From CAZQLE01 sp964593905 (GTDB lineage Bacteria > Chloroflexota > Anaerolineae > Anaerolineales > Anaerolineaceae): DNA of 14,125 bases. The notes beneath the pieces are model-generated. The model worked only from the letters and a program-made list of their open reading frames with translations. It made no database searches and had not been told where the DNA came from. The DNA lies in the NCBI GenBank assembly GCA_964593905.1, contig CAZQLE010000098.1, positions 1-14,125 on the forward strand. Reading direction: 5' to 3'. Positions 6,569 through 13,984 of this stretch are shown one piece after another (position 1 is the first letter of the stretch; every line of letters starts with the position of its first letter). The position numbers were made by a program, and so were the translations under genes.

Positions 6569-7441
6569 ATGCAGAAACCTCGATTTTTGCCACAATTGAC
6601 TGCCCGCCAGAGTGAACGTCTTGGTTTTGGCGGAATGGCCCTTTTGGCCGGGTTAACGATTTTGCCGATTGTTGCGGTGGTCATCTACATTGTTTATCTC
6701 GGCTCTGAAGCGATCACCTGGGATTTTCTGACGAAAATGCCGGAAAACGGGATGCGCGACGGGGGGATCTGGCCGGCAATTGTTGGAACGTTTTATCTGA
6801 CCCTGGGAACGGCGATTTTTTCGGTGCCGCTGGGAATTGGCGCTGCAATTTATCTGGCTGAGTATGCCAAAGATAATCGCCTGACGCGCGCCATTCGCCT
6901 TGCCATCATCAACCTGGCCGGCATTCCTTCGGTCGTCTATGGTCTGTTTGGCTTTGGTCTGTTTGTTCTCTTCCTTAATTTTGGCACCAGCATTCTCGCT
7001 GCTTCGCTGACCCTTTCGATTATGACCCTGCCGGTAATTATCAGCACGGCCGAAGAAGCGCTGCGTGCTGTGCCGCAGTCGTTTCGGGTGGTATCCATCT
7101 CGCTGGGCGCCACGCGCTGGCAGACCATCCGCGAGGTGGTGCTGCCCCAGGCTGTGCCCGGAATTTTGACCGGTGTGATTCTGGGCCTGGAGCGCGCTGC
7201 CGGTGAAACCGCGCCTATTCTGTTTACCGGGGTTTCGTTCTTTTTGCCCCGGCTGCCGCAGTCTTTGTTTGATGCCACGATGGCGCTGCCCTATCATCTC
7301 TTTGTGATTTCCACCTCCGTCCCTGGAATGCCGATTCGCATTCAATATGGGACGGTTTTGGTTTTGCTGGCCTTTGTGCTCACGATGAATATTATTGCCA
7401 CGGTAATTCGCTCGCGGGCGCGCGCCAAACGGGTCTGGTAG
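6569..7441 (+). CDS. pstA: Phosphate ABC transporter permease PstA
   Basis: The 290-residue partner permease of PstC. A cytoplasmic N-terminus of about 20 residues is followed by a first helix (24-44). Further helices lie near 68-92, 112-136, 142-160, 196-222 and 262-280. Residues 60-68 (NGMRDGGIW) are the conserved PstA loop, and the EAA coupling loop at 162-201 contains SISLGATRWQTIREVVLPQ. LERAAGETAPILFT (207-220) is the other PstA hallmark. The gene starts 9 bp after the pstC stop, with AGGGG overlapping that stop codon and 6-nt spacing. It precedes pstB by 3 bp. Confidence 0.96.
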   Translation: MQKPRFLPQLTARQSERLGFGGMALLAGLTILPIVAVVIYIVYLGSEAITWDFLTKMPENGMRDGGIWPAIVGTFYLTLGTAIFSVPLGIGAAIYLAEYAKDNRLTRAIRLAIINLAGIPSVVYGLFGFGLFVLFLNFGTSILAASLTLSIMTLPVIISTAEEALRAVPQSFRVVSISLGATRWQTIREVVLPQAVPGILTGVILGLERAAGETAPILFTGVSFFLPRLPQSLFDATMALPYHLFVISTSVPGMPIRIQYGTVLVLLAFVLTMNIIATVIRSRARAKRVW

Positions 7442-7444
7442 GGT

Positions 7445-8200
7445 ATGGATAAAATCGTTGTCGATCATTTGCAGGTTGTTTATTCAGATGGAACGGAATC
7501 GCTGCGCGATATCAGCCTAAAAATTCGCGCCAATGCCATTACGGTTCTCATTGGCCCATCGGGCGGCGGAAAGTCAACATTCTTACGGGTGTTAAACCGT
7601 CTCAATGATCTGGCCGATGTGCGCGTTACATCCGGGCATGTCTATATCGATGGGAAGGATATTCTTGACCCAACGACGGATGTCATTGCTCTGCGTCAGC
7701 GGGTGGGGATTGTGTTTGCCCGGCCAATTCCGCTGCCGCTTTCCATCTATGACAATGTGGCTTATGGTCTGAAAATGGCGGGTGAGCGCAATAAGGCCCG
7801 TCTGGATGATGCGGTGGAGATGGCGCTGCGGCAGGCCGAGCTGTGGGATGAGGTTTATGACCGCTTGAAAGATTCGGGGTATGCCATCTCGGGCGGTCAG
7901 CAGCAGCGTTTATGTCTGGCGCGTATTCTGGCTTTGCAGCCGGAAATCATTATGCTGGATGAGCCCACTTCGGCCCTGGATCCCATCTCGACTGCCAAAA
8001 TTGAGAACTCTCTGCAAGAATTAAAAAACAAATATACGATTGTGATCGCCCCGCACAACACACAGCAGGCCGCGCGAATTGGCGATGATGTGGCTTTCTT
8101 TTTGCAGGGCGAACTGGTGGAGTTTGGCCCTTCTGAACAAATTTTTACCCGCCCACGCGACAAACGCACCCAGGATTATGTGGAAGGCCGGTTCGGCTAA
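7445..8200 (+). CDS. pstB: Phosphate ABC transporter ATP-binding protein PstB, variant Q-loop
   Basis: The 251-residue ATPase that powers the PstSCA importer from the cytoplasmic side. Walker A is GPSGGGKST (37-45), the signature motif is ISGGQQQR (148-155), Walker B with the D-loop is IIMLDEPTSALDP (168-180), and the switch His is His204 in APHNTQQA. The family sequence usually reads VFQ-x-PNPFP-x-SIYDNV; here it is VFARPIPLPLSIYDNV, so the Q-loop Gln that contacts Mg2+ and the permease is Ala92. The frame is intact and all other motifs are good, so this looks like a natural variant and not decay. The start lies 3 bp after the pstA stop, with only AGGG overlapping that stop and almost no spacing, so translation is probably coupled. 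The operon ends at the terminator 80 bp downstream; no phoU follows. Confidence 0.95.
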   Translation: MDKIVVDHLQVVYSDGTESLRDISLKIRANAITVLIGPSGGGKSTFLRVLNRLNDLADVRVTSGHVYIDGKDILDPTTDVIALRQRVGIVFARPIPLPLSIYDNVAYGLKMAGERNKARLDDAVEMALRQAELWDEVYDRLKDSGYAISGGQQQRLCLARILALQPEIIMLDEPTSALDPISTAKIENSLQELKNKYTIVIAPHNTQQAARIGDDVAFFLQGELVEFGPSEQIFTRPRDKRTQDYVEGRFG

Positions 8201-8230
8201 CGGTCTTCTGTCTTAATTCAGCCCTCTGAT

Positions 8231-8276
8231 CAGCAGGGGGTTCCGGGGGGCAGGTTATCAGCCCTGCCCGCTGCTG
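8231..8276 (+). repeat. GC-rich imperfect hairpin between pstB and its terminator
   Basis: CAGCAG (8231-8236) can pair with CTGCTG (8271-8276), and inside it GGGCAGG can pair with CCTGCCC around an 8-nt loop. The structure lies in the 3' untranslated part of the pst transcript, just before the terminator. It may protect the mRNA end or be a repetitive palindromic element; no second copy was seen in the window. Confidence 0.45.
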
Positions 8277-8277
8277 C

Positions 8278-8307
8278 AATACCGGTGAAGAGCCGGTATT
8301 ATTTTTT
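8278..8307 (+). terminator. Intrinsic terminator of the pst operon
   Basis: A perfect 8-bp stem AATACCGG/CCGGTATT with a 7-nt loop (8278-8300) is followed directly by ATTTTTT. This is a classic Rho-independent terminator, 78 bp after the pstB stop. Confidence 0.9.
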
Positions 8308-8334
8308 GTTAAAATATGATAATATCTATAAAAT
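8306..8334 (+). promoter_or_regulatory. Promoter for the mechanosensitive channel gene
   Basis: TTGTTA (8306-8311) and TAAAAT (8329-8334) are separated by 17 bp, and both are close to consensus. The -35 box overlaps the last T's of the preceding terminator. Transcription should start near 8341, which argues for translation from the ATG at 8373 and against the in-frame ATG at 8316. Confidence 0.55.
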
Positions 8335-8372
8335 TAGGAGATATAACCGGCCGTTGTGGGAGAATAAAGGCT

Positions 8373-9965
8373 ATGGTAACCATTCTTGGATTCGCAGTGC
8401 AACTACCCCCCGGTCTTGATTTTTTGGCCGTTCCGGCAACTTCTTTTGTGTTGACCCTGGCCGCCTGGTTGATCATTGCGTTGCTGGTTAACTTTTTTAC
8501 CGGACGAATTCTCAAATCGATTACACGCCATTTGCCGGGCGAGGTGGAAGATATCTTGCTGGGTATTCTTCGCAAGCCCGTGTTGATTTTGATCATCACT
8601 TTTGGCATTGCCAATTCGGCGGCCTTGCTGCCGCTGCACCCGAACTTTTTATGGGTGATTCAACGCCTGGCTTATACAATTTTGACCATTATCGTGGTCT
8701 ATCTTTTCTGGCGGCTGGTGGAAGACCTGTTGAAATTCTATGGCGAACGCTGGGCCAGCAAAACCGAGAGCAAGGTGGATGATGTCTTAATCCCGGTGCT
8801 GAACATCTTTGGCCCGCCGGTTTTTCTGGTGATCGCCGCACTGGTCGTCTTCCCGCTGTGGGGCATTAATGTGACCTCGGTGCTGCTTGGGGCCGGTGTG
8901 GTTGGCCTGGTGCTGGGGCTGGCGCTGCAAGACACCCTGTCAAATGTTTTTAGCGGCATGAGCCTGCTGGTTGAAGCGCCGTTTAAAACCGGTGATCTGG
9001 TGGTCTTACCCGATGGAAAAGTCTGCGAAGTGCAGAAGATGGGCATCCGCTCGACAACTTTTTACTGGATCGATGAGCATTCCACGGTTGTGGTGCCGAA
9101 TAAAGTGCTTTCGACTTCAACGCTGGTGAATGTCACCCGTCCCACGGCTGAACGCCGGGCCATGATCGACATCAAGGTGAATTTGAGCACCAATTTGGCC
9201 CATGCTCAAGAGCAATTGTGGCGCATTGCTTATTCAAATCCGGGGGTTTTGGTGTCGGATATGTCGCAAAAACTGGTTTTGTTAAAAGAGCGCGTGGCAG
9301 ATTTATACGTGCGGGCAGAAAAATTGCGCCCCGATGAACCTGCCGCCGCGAGGATCCTTGCTGAAGCACGGCATTACGAAGCCTCGATCCCCCGTCTTGA
9401 CCTGGAGGGGCAGGTATATCGCCAGATGATCGCGATGGAAGAATCTTTTCGGCAGTTAATTCGCGGAATTATGGCGCGGGAGGGCAATGGATTAAGCGCC
9501 GAGGAGATTTCGGAGATTTTTTGCAAGTATGTCACCCCGGCGGATAATGAAGTGGACCGCACCCTCGAACTGGTTAACCAGTGGATTGTGATTCAGGACC
9601 CGTGGCTAAACCATAGCGATTACTGGGATAACCGCAAAATGTGGCAGCGCCGTAACGAGGCATTTAAGCAGCGCTGGGATAAATTAAAGAAAGAGATCCG
9701 CCGTCCGCAAGAGAAACTGGAACTGCGCCTGGACGACATGACCAAAGAACTGATTAACTGGCTCGAAACCGAATATAAAGTGCTGCCGGCGTATTGGAAA
9801 GACCCCGAAGTGATTTTTACCGGTTTTGATGATTCGACAGCCGGTTTGCGATTGAGCTTTTATGTGGATAATGCCCGCTTGGAGCATGACAGCCGGCTCA
9901 AACGGGTAACCACCGAAGTGGCCCGGCATATCCGCGAGTTGTTCAGCGATGAGGGTATCTGGTAA
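8373..9965 (+). CDS. MscS-family mechanosensitive ion channel with a helical insertion
   Basis: A 530-residue membrane channel that would open under membrane tension to release osmolytes. Helices lie near residues 22-42, 66-86, 94-122 and 142-163. The pore helix and hinge span about 168-205, reading GAGVVGLVLGLALQDTLSNV and ending MSLLVEAPFKTGD. The beta domain follows at 206-258 with VVVPNKVLSTSTLVN. The cytoplasmic alpha/beta domain begins at 262-292 but is then interrupted by about 180 mostly charged, helical residues (roughly 297-478) before it resumes with a strand GLRLSFYVDN and a last helix ending DEGIW. Canonical MscS is about 290 residues and has no such insertion. The frame is open from an ATG at 8316, but the ATG at 8373 is preferred because the promoter overlaps the former and GGGAG (8358-8362) precedes the latter by 10 nt. 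It appears to be transcribed alone. Confidence 0.9.
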   Translation: MVTILGFAVQLPPGLDFLAVPATSFVLTLAAWLIIALLVNFFTGRILKSITRHLPGEVEDILLGILRKPVLILIITFGIANSAALLPLHPNFLWVIQRLAYTILTIIVVYLFWRLVEDLLKFYGERWASKTESKVDDVLIPVLNIFGPPVFLVIAALVVFPLWGINVTSVLLGAGVVGLVLGLALQDTLSNVFSGMSLLVEAPFKTGDLVVLPDGKVCEVQKMGIRSTTFYWIDEHSTVVVPNKVLSTSTLVNVTRPTAERRAMIDIKVNLSTNLAHAQEQLWRIAYSNPGVLVSDMSQKLVLLKERVADLYVRAEKLRPDEPAAARILAEARHYEASIPRLDLEGQVYRQMIAMEESFRQLIRGIMAREGNGLSAEEISEIFCKYVTPADNEVDRTLELVNQWIVIQDPWLNHSDYWDNRKMWQRRNEAFKQRWDKLKKEIRRPQEKLELRLDDMTKELINWLETEYKVLPAYWKDPEVIFTGFDDSTAGLRLSFYVDNARLEHDSRLKRVTTEVARHIRELFSDEGIW

Positions 9966-9998
9966 AGGGTGTGTGCCACCTAACAAAAAGCCACTGAC

Positions 9999-10029
9999 TT
10001 GATAATGATTTAAAAATCCGATATATAAT
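9999..10029 (+). promoter_or_regulatory. Promoter for the large regulator gene
   Basis: TTGATA (9999-10004) is 17 bp from TATATA (10022-10027) and 19 bp from a perfect TATAAT (10024-10029). Either pairing gives a start near 10035 and a leader of about 140 nt before the preferred ATG at 10175. No clear terminator for the channel gene lies between 9966 and this promoter. Confidence 0.55.
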
Positions 10030-10174
10030 AAAAAAAGATTCTGGATGAATAAATTCAGAGAAGTATTCCCTGTTGTGTGTCGATAGGATGTTGATCGCCA
10101 CGCGAAGGGTGTTTGTACGCCAGGAATTTGTCTTGCGGAACATCGTTCCACGGAGCTTCTGGAAGCATAGCATT

Positions 10175-13100
10175 ATGGACCGTTCGGTTGTTCGAACCAG
10201 GATAATTGTCCCCCACAGGCGCACTGATTTCTTTTCTCGGCGTCGCCTGACGTCATTCATTAATGATTTGCTGGACAAGAAACTGATCCTGATCTCGGCG
10301 CCGGCCGGTTATGGCAAAACCGGAATGCTGATTGATTTTGCCAGTCAGACAAAACTTCCGGTTTGCTGGTATTCAATTGACAGTCTGGATGTAGAGCCGC
10401 GCCGTTTTCTGGAGACCTTCATTTCTGCGATTCAGGTTGTGTTTCCAAAATTCGGGCTGCGCTCGTTGAGTGTGCTGGCCTCTACCACTCAGGCCGCGCT
10501 GGATGTGAACTATCTGGCGACGGTGATCATTAATGAATTGTTTGAAACGGTCACGGAACATTTTGTGATCGTGTTGGATGATTATCATCTGGTTAACGAA
10601 AATGAGACGATTGGAAGTTTTTTCAGCCGGTTCATTGAAGATGTTGATGAAAACTGTCACGCCGTTTTAACCTCGCGTAATTTGCTCACCCTGCCCTGTT
10701 TGCCCACCATGGTCGCCCGCGGCGAAGTGGGCGGCCTTAGCTATGAGGAGCTCGCGTTTTCAATTGATGAAATTCGCGAGCTTTTTTCGTTTATTCAGAA
10801 TAAAGACCTGTCTTTCTCTGCCGCCGAACGATTAATGGACCAGACTGAGGGCTGGATTACCGGGATTTTGATCACCTCTCAAGTGAATCCACAGGGAGCG
10901 GCAAACCAAAACCGGGTGACCCGCGTTTCAGGGGTCGGGCTTGAAGATTACTTTTTGCAGGTGCTCAATCACCAGCCAGGTGCAATTCGTGAATTTTTGC
11001 TGCGCACCTCTTTGCTGGGAGAATTTGACGCCAATCGCTGTGAAGAAGTGATTGGCACAGCGCTGCAACTGGAGGGGGTCGACTGGAATGAACTGATCGA
11101 TCAGGTCATGCGCAATAATTTGTTTGTGCTGCCGGTCGGTGAAGATGGCTCGTGGCTGCGTTACCATCATCTTTTCCTCGATTTCTTGCAGATGCGCGTG
11201 TTCCGCGAACGGGCTGCCGAGGCCGGAAAAATCGAGCGGTATCTGGCGGGGCTTTACCTGCAGGCCGGTGAATGGGACAGCGCCTATATGATTTATCGCC
11301 GGCTGGGTATGACGGCTGAGCTGCTGGACCTGATTGAAATGGCTGGTTCGGAATTGATCGGAAACGGGCGCATCACCACCCTGGCCGGGTGGCTGGATGC
11401 GCTTCCGCTGGATGTGATCTCCACCCGCCCGTCGCTGGTATCGCTGCAGGGCAGTGTGGCGGTGATGAACGGCAATACGGCCCTGGCTCTGGCATTTTAT
11501 GACCAGGCCATTGCGGCCATGCGTGTGCCTGCCGACCGCGCCTGGCTGGCGCGCGCGCTGGAACGGCGCGCCAATACGCTGCGTATGACCGGGAATTTAA
11601 CTGCGGCGGTGCGTGATGCGCAAGATACGCTGGAACTGGTTGAAAACGATCTTTCGATGCGCAATACAAAGGCCGATGCAATGCGTATTCTGGGCATTTG
11701 CTCTTACCAGCAGGGCAAGCTCCACGAAGCGCTCGACTGGCTGACCCAATCGTTATATACCCACCAGACGATTAAAAACCGCAAGACCGAGGCCGCAGTG
11801 CGGCTGGAAATTGGTCTGGTGCATGAGGCGCTGGGCAACTATAACCTGGCGCGCGATATGTATCAGGCTGCGCTGGATTATTGGACCCAGACCAATAACT
11901 CGGTCTGGTTATCGAACCTTTACAACAACCTGGGTGTGCTGCAGCACCTGATGGGTGATTATGAAGCGGCCCTGGGTTCGCTGGAAAACGCATTGCGCCA
12001 TGCACGGATAACCGGGTATTTTCGCATTGAGGCCTATGCCCTGACCGGGGTGGGTGATATTTATACCGAACTGGGCGCTGCAGAAGAGGCCCAGCAGGCG
12101 TATGAGCGGTCGATGCTGATTGCGCAGCGCATTAATGAGCGGTTTTTACAGGTTTACACAACTGTTCAACAGGCTTCGCTGTGCGCCATTCGCGGTGATT
12201 ATGTCAGCGGCTACCGTCTGATTGATGATGCGCGCGCGATGGCCGCGGTGGATAACTCACCGCTTGAAGTATACCTGTGCGATCTGGCTTTTGCCGATCT
12301 GGCAATTCAAAAAGGCAACCCTGCGGCGGCCATACCCGCCCTCGAAAAAGCCAGCCTGTTTTTTGAGAACGAAGGGCACAAGATCCAAAAAGAGAAGGCG
12401 CATCTATTTCTGGCGCTGGCGTATGCCCGTACGAATCGCAAAGAAAAATTGTTGGAACAGCTCTTGAAATTGCTGGCCTATGTAAAGGCGCAGGATACTT
12501 CTTCCTCGTTTATTGCTGCTGCGACCCGGTTTCGGGCAGGGCTGGAAGGTCTGCGCAAGGTGGAGTTTGTCGGGTCGCAATTGGATGATTTGTTTGTGCG
12601 CATTGATAAACAGTCTGCTGATGTCCCGGCCCTGCGTCGTTCGCTGCGCCAGTATGCGGTCAGCGTGCCGTTCAGCCCGCCGACGTTATATATTCGCGCG
12701 TTGGGGCGGATGCATGTTTCGCTGAACAACCGGCTCATCACCTCCTCCGATTGGCAGACCCAGTCGGCGCGAGATCTGCTCTTTTTGCTGCTGGCGCACC
12801 CCGAGGGGTTAACCAAAGAAGAAATTGCGGTTTTCTTCTGGCCGGATGATTCTCCCGAAGAAGTGAAATTCCGCTTTAAGAACACGGTCTATCGCCTGCG
12901 CCATGCGCTGGGAAAGAATGCGGTGTTGTTGGAGAATGAATCGTACCGTTTTAATTATGCGCTGGATTACGAATATGATGTTGAGCTGTTTTTGCATGAG
13001 AATGCGCTGGCGCAACAGGCGAAGACCCAGGAAGAGCGATTAAGCCATTATCACCAGGCGGCTAAATTATATAAGGGCCGCTATCTTCCCGATATGGAAG

Positions 13101-13405
13101 AAACCTGGGTGTTAACCCCCCGTGAGTGTTTACAACAAATTTTCTTAAATATCCTGCTTCAGGGCGCCGAACAATATCTGGAACAACACCAGTATGAGTC
13201 GGCTCTGGATTTTTGTCAGCTGGCTCTGGAAGAAGATAATTGCCTTGAAGCAGCTTACCGTTTGATTTTGCGGATTTACGCGGCCATGGGCAATCGCGCC
13301 GGGCTTGTGCGACAGTATCAACGCTGTTGCGAAGTCCTTGAGCGCGAAATCAACGCCACCCCATCTCCCCAAACCCAGGCGCTTTATCAAAATTTGCTGC
13401 GCTAA
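10175..13405 (+). CDS. MalT-like STAND ATPase/TPR regulator with C-terminal SARP (BTAD) domain
   Basis: A 1076-residue cytoplasmic transcription activator. Residues about 1-370 form a MalT-type signal-transduction ATPase: the lead-in VRTRIIVPHRR, Walker A APAGYGKTG (42-50), Walker B VIVLDDYH (131-138) and a sensor-like LTSRN (165-169). Residues about 430-720 hold tetratricopeptide repeats, for example LYNNLGVLQHLMGDYEAALG. Residues 835-930 are an OmpR-like winged helix of SARP type (ARDLLFLLL, LTKEEIAVFFWPD, VYRLRHALG), and the rest to 1076 is a bacterial transcription activation (BTAD) domain. AfsR has the same parts with the SARP domain at the N-terminus; here it is C-terminal, where MalT carries its LuxR helix. 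The frame is open from a TTG at 10073, but the ATG at 10175 matches the normal start just before the RTK-x-x-P-type motif and has GGAAG 9 nt upstream. The ligand is unknown; the neighbouring peptide array is a candidate target or ligand source. Confidence 0.92.
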   Translation: MDRSVVRTRIIVPHRRTDFFSRRRLTSFINDLLDKKLILISAPAGYGKTGMLIDFASQTKLPVCWYSIDSLDVEPRRFLETFISAIQVVFPKFGLRSLSVLASTTQAALDVNYLATVIINELFETVTEHFVIVLDDYHLVNENETIGSFFSRFIEDVDENCHAVLTSRNLLTLPCLPTMVARGEVGGLSYEELAFSIDEIRELFSFIQNKDLSFSAAERLMDQTEGWITGILITSQVNPQGAANQNRVTRVSGVGLEDYFLQVLNHQPGAIREFLLRTSLLGEFDANRCEEVIGTALQLEGVDWNELIDQVMRNNLFVLPVGEDGSWLRYHHLFLDFLQMRVFRERAAEAGKIERYLAGLYLQAGEWDSAYMIYRRLGMTAELLDLIEMAGSELIGNGRITTLAGWLDALPLDVISTRPSLVSLQGSVAVMNGNTALALAFYDQAIAAMRVPADRAWLARALERRANTLRMTGNLTAAVRDAQDTLELVENDLSMRNTKADAMRILGICSYQQGKLHEALDWLTQSLYTHQTIKNRKTEAAVRLEIGLVHEALGNYNLARDMYQAALDYWTQTNNSVWLSNLYNNLGVLQHLMGDYEAALGSLENALRHARITGYFRIEAYALTGVGDIYTELGAAEEAQQAYERSMLIAQRINERFLQVYTTVQQASLCAIRGDYVSGYRLIDDARAMAAVDNSPLEVYLCDLAFADLAIQKGNPAAAIPALEKASLFFENEGHKIQKEKAHLFLALAYARTNRKEKLLEQLLKLLAYVKAQDTSSSFIAAATRFRAGLEGLRKVEFVGSQLDDLFVRIDKQSADVPALRRSLRQYAVSVPFSPPTLYIRALGRMHVSLNNRLITSSDWQTQSARDLLFLLLAHPEGLTKEEIAVFFWPDDSPEEVKFRFKNTVYRLRHALGKNAVLLENESYRFNYALDYEYDVELFLHENALAQQAKTQEERLSHYHQAAKLYKGRYLPDMEETWVLTPRECLQQIFLNILLQGAEQYLEQHQYESALDFCQLALEEDNCLEAAYRLILRIYAAMGNRAGLVRQYQRCCEVLEREINATPSPQTQALYQNLLR

Positions 13406-13406
13406 G

Positions 13407-13421
13407 TTAGCCGGCAGCTAA
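13407..13421 (+). repeat. Small hairpin right after the regulator stop
   Basis: TTAGC (13407-13411) and GCTAA (13417-13421) form a 5-bp stem with a 5-nt loop, beginning 1 bp after the stop codon. A/T-rich sequence follows but there is no clear T-run. It is the first of a chain of hairpins in this intergenic region. Confidence 0.4.
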
Positions 13422-13430
13422 ATATTTATT

Positions 13431-13459
13431 TACCGGTCTTTATTTAAGGACCGGTATTT
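13431..13459 (+). terminator. Probable terminator hairpin after the regulator gene
   Basis: TACCGGTC (13431-13438) and GACCGGTA (13449-13456) form a perfect 8-bp stem that can extend three or four pairs inward (one G-T). TTTAAATT follows. The T-tract is short, so termination may be partial, but the stem is the strongest in this region. Confidence 0.5.
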
Positions 13460-13468
13460 AAATTCGCT

Positions 13469-13517
13469 TACCTTAAGACCGAAAAGGTATCGGTTCTCTA
13501 ATCTTTTGAGACCGTTT
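13469..13517 (+). promoter_or_regulatory. Overlapping, partly exclusive hairpins upstream of the peptide array
   Basis: Three stems compete for the same bases: TACCTT (13469-13474) with AAGGTA (13484-13489), ACCGA (13478-13482) with TCGGT (13490-13494), and CGGTTCTC (13491-13498) with GAGACCG (13508-13514, one bulge). The last stem is followed by TTTT. This resembles an attenuator, or simply stacked weak terminators. GACCG also recurs at 13449, 13477 and 13510 and could be a protein-binding repeat. Confidence 0.35.
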
Positions 13518-13528
13518 TGATGCCTGGT

Positions 13529-13534
13529 TTGACA
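13529..13534 (+). promoter_or_regulatory. Consensus -35 box ahead of the peptide array
   Basis: A perfect TTGACA lies 72 bp before the first peptide ATG. The -10 region is unclear: AATACA at 13553-13558 (18-bp spacing) matches only half the consensus. The array may therefore be transcribed from an activator-dependent promoter here, or by read-through from the regulator gene. Confidence 0.4.
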
Positions 13535-13606
13535 CCTCTGTCTGCAAGAATGAATACATAGTCCAATTCCAAGTCTCATTTCAAAGTCATGCCTAAGGAG
13601 CCTGCC

Positions 13607-13726
13607 ATGTTCAATAAATCAATCTTCAAACGTGTTGATGTTCGCCTTGTTTTGCTCGCAATTGTGGTTGTTCTTTTCATTCTCGGTGCTGGCGCTCCGG
13701 GCTGCCCGGGTGGCCTGGTCGGCTAA
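13607..13726 (+). CDS. Small membrane peptide, array copy 1 (39 residues)
   Basis: An ATG at 13607, preceded by TAAGGAG (13594-13600) with 6-nt spacing, opens a 39-residue frame. The head (MFNKSIFKRVDVR) is basic with Lys4, Lys8, Arg9 and Arg13. Residues 14-26 are a hydrophobic helix (LVLLAIVVVLFIL). The tail is GAGAPGCPGGLVG with a single Cys33. The last 14 residues are identical to those of the two following copies, while the head and helix differ. The charge pattern predicts head inside and tail outside the membrane. A lipoprotein is unlikely because position -3 before the Cys is Ala and the residue before it is Pro. It could be a small structural membrane protein, a signalling peptide precursor or a toxin-like peptide; none is shown. 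It is the first of three tandem copies and is below the size that gene finders usually report. Confidence 0.8.
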   Translation: MFNKSIFKRVDVRLVLLAIVVVLFILGAGAPGCPGGLVG

Positions 13727-13744
13727 TTGATCTAAAAAAGTTTA

Positions 13745-13759
13745 CAGGCCCCTGGCCTG
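13745..13759. repeat. Short perfect hairpin between peptide copies 1 and 2
   Basis: CAGGCC and GGCCTG form a 6-bp stem around CCT, with AAAAAAG-TTTA before it and AAAAATTT after it. No T-run follows on the plus strand, so it is more likely an mRNA processing or stability element within the array than a terminator. Confidence 0.4.
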
Positions 13760-13804
13760 AAAAATTTCATCCTCAGCAATTGTAGAAATATTTGGAGACC
13801 CACC

Positions 13805-13921
13805 ATGAAAAAGTTTTTCGCCAACCCCGTGAATGTCCGTGTTGTCATCGTTGTTTTGATCGTTGTGCTGTTTGTTCTTGGCGCTGGCGCTCCGGGCTGC
13901 CCGGGCGGCCTGGTCGGCTAA
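13805..13921 (+). CDS. Small membrane peptide, array copy 2 (38 residues)
   Basis: An ATG at 13805 is preceded by GGAG (13794-13797) with 7-nt spacing and opens a 38-residue frame. The head MKKFFANPVNVR carries two Lys and one Arg. Residues 13-25 are hydrophobic (VVIVVLIVVLFVL) and the tail is GAGAPGCPGGLVG with Cys32 moved to position 32 by the shorter head. The protein is identical in all 38 residues to copy 3, yet 11 codons differ, all at silent positions, and the stop codons differ (TAA versus TAG). A 25-bp leader resembling TTG-x-AGAAA...TGGAGAC is also shared with copy 3, so the duplicated unit of about 180 bp includes its ribosome binding site. The function is unknown; no recognisable modification or export gene is next to it in this window. 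Confidence 0.87.
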   Translation: MKKFFANPVNVRVVIVVLIVVLFVLGAGAPGCPGGLVG

Positions 13922-13984
13922 TTCATTATTTTTCCGTTTTACGGTTCCGATTTCGATCACTTGAAGAAAACCTGGAGACAAGTC

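Noticed and set aside
6653..7468. 271-residue open frame antisense to pstA
   Set aside because: Gln/Arg/Asn-rich composition typical of the shadow of a membrane protein gene; pstA on the other strand is certain.
8316..8372. Mechanosensitive channel start at ATG 8316
   Set aside because: This ATG lies within the predicted promoter spacer and has no ribosome binding site; ATG 8373 has GGGAG upstream.
10073..10174. Extended N-terminus of the large regulator from TTG 10073 or ATG 10088
   Set aside because: No ribosome binding site was seen for either, and the family begins just before the R-T-x-x-x-x-P segment, which fits ATG 10175. Not fully excluded.
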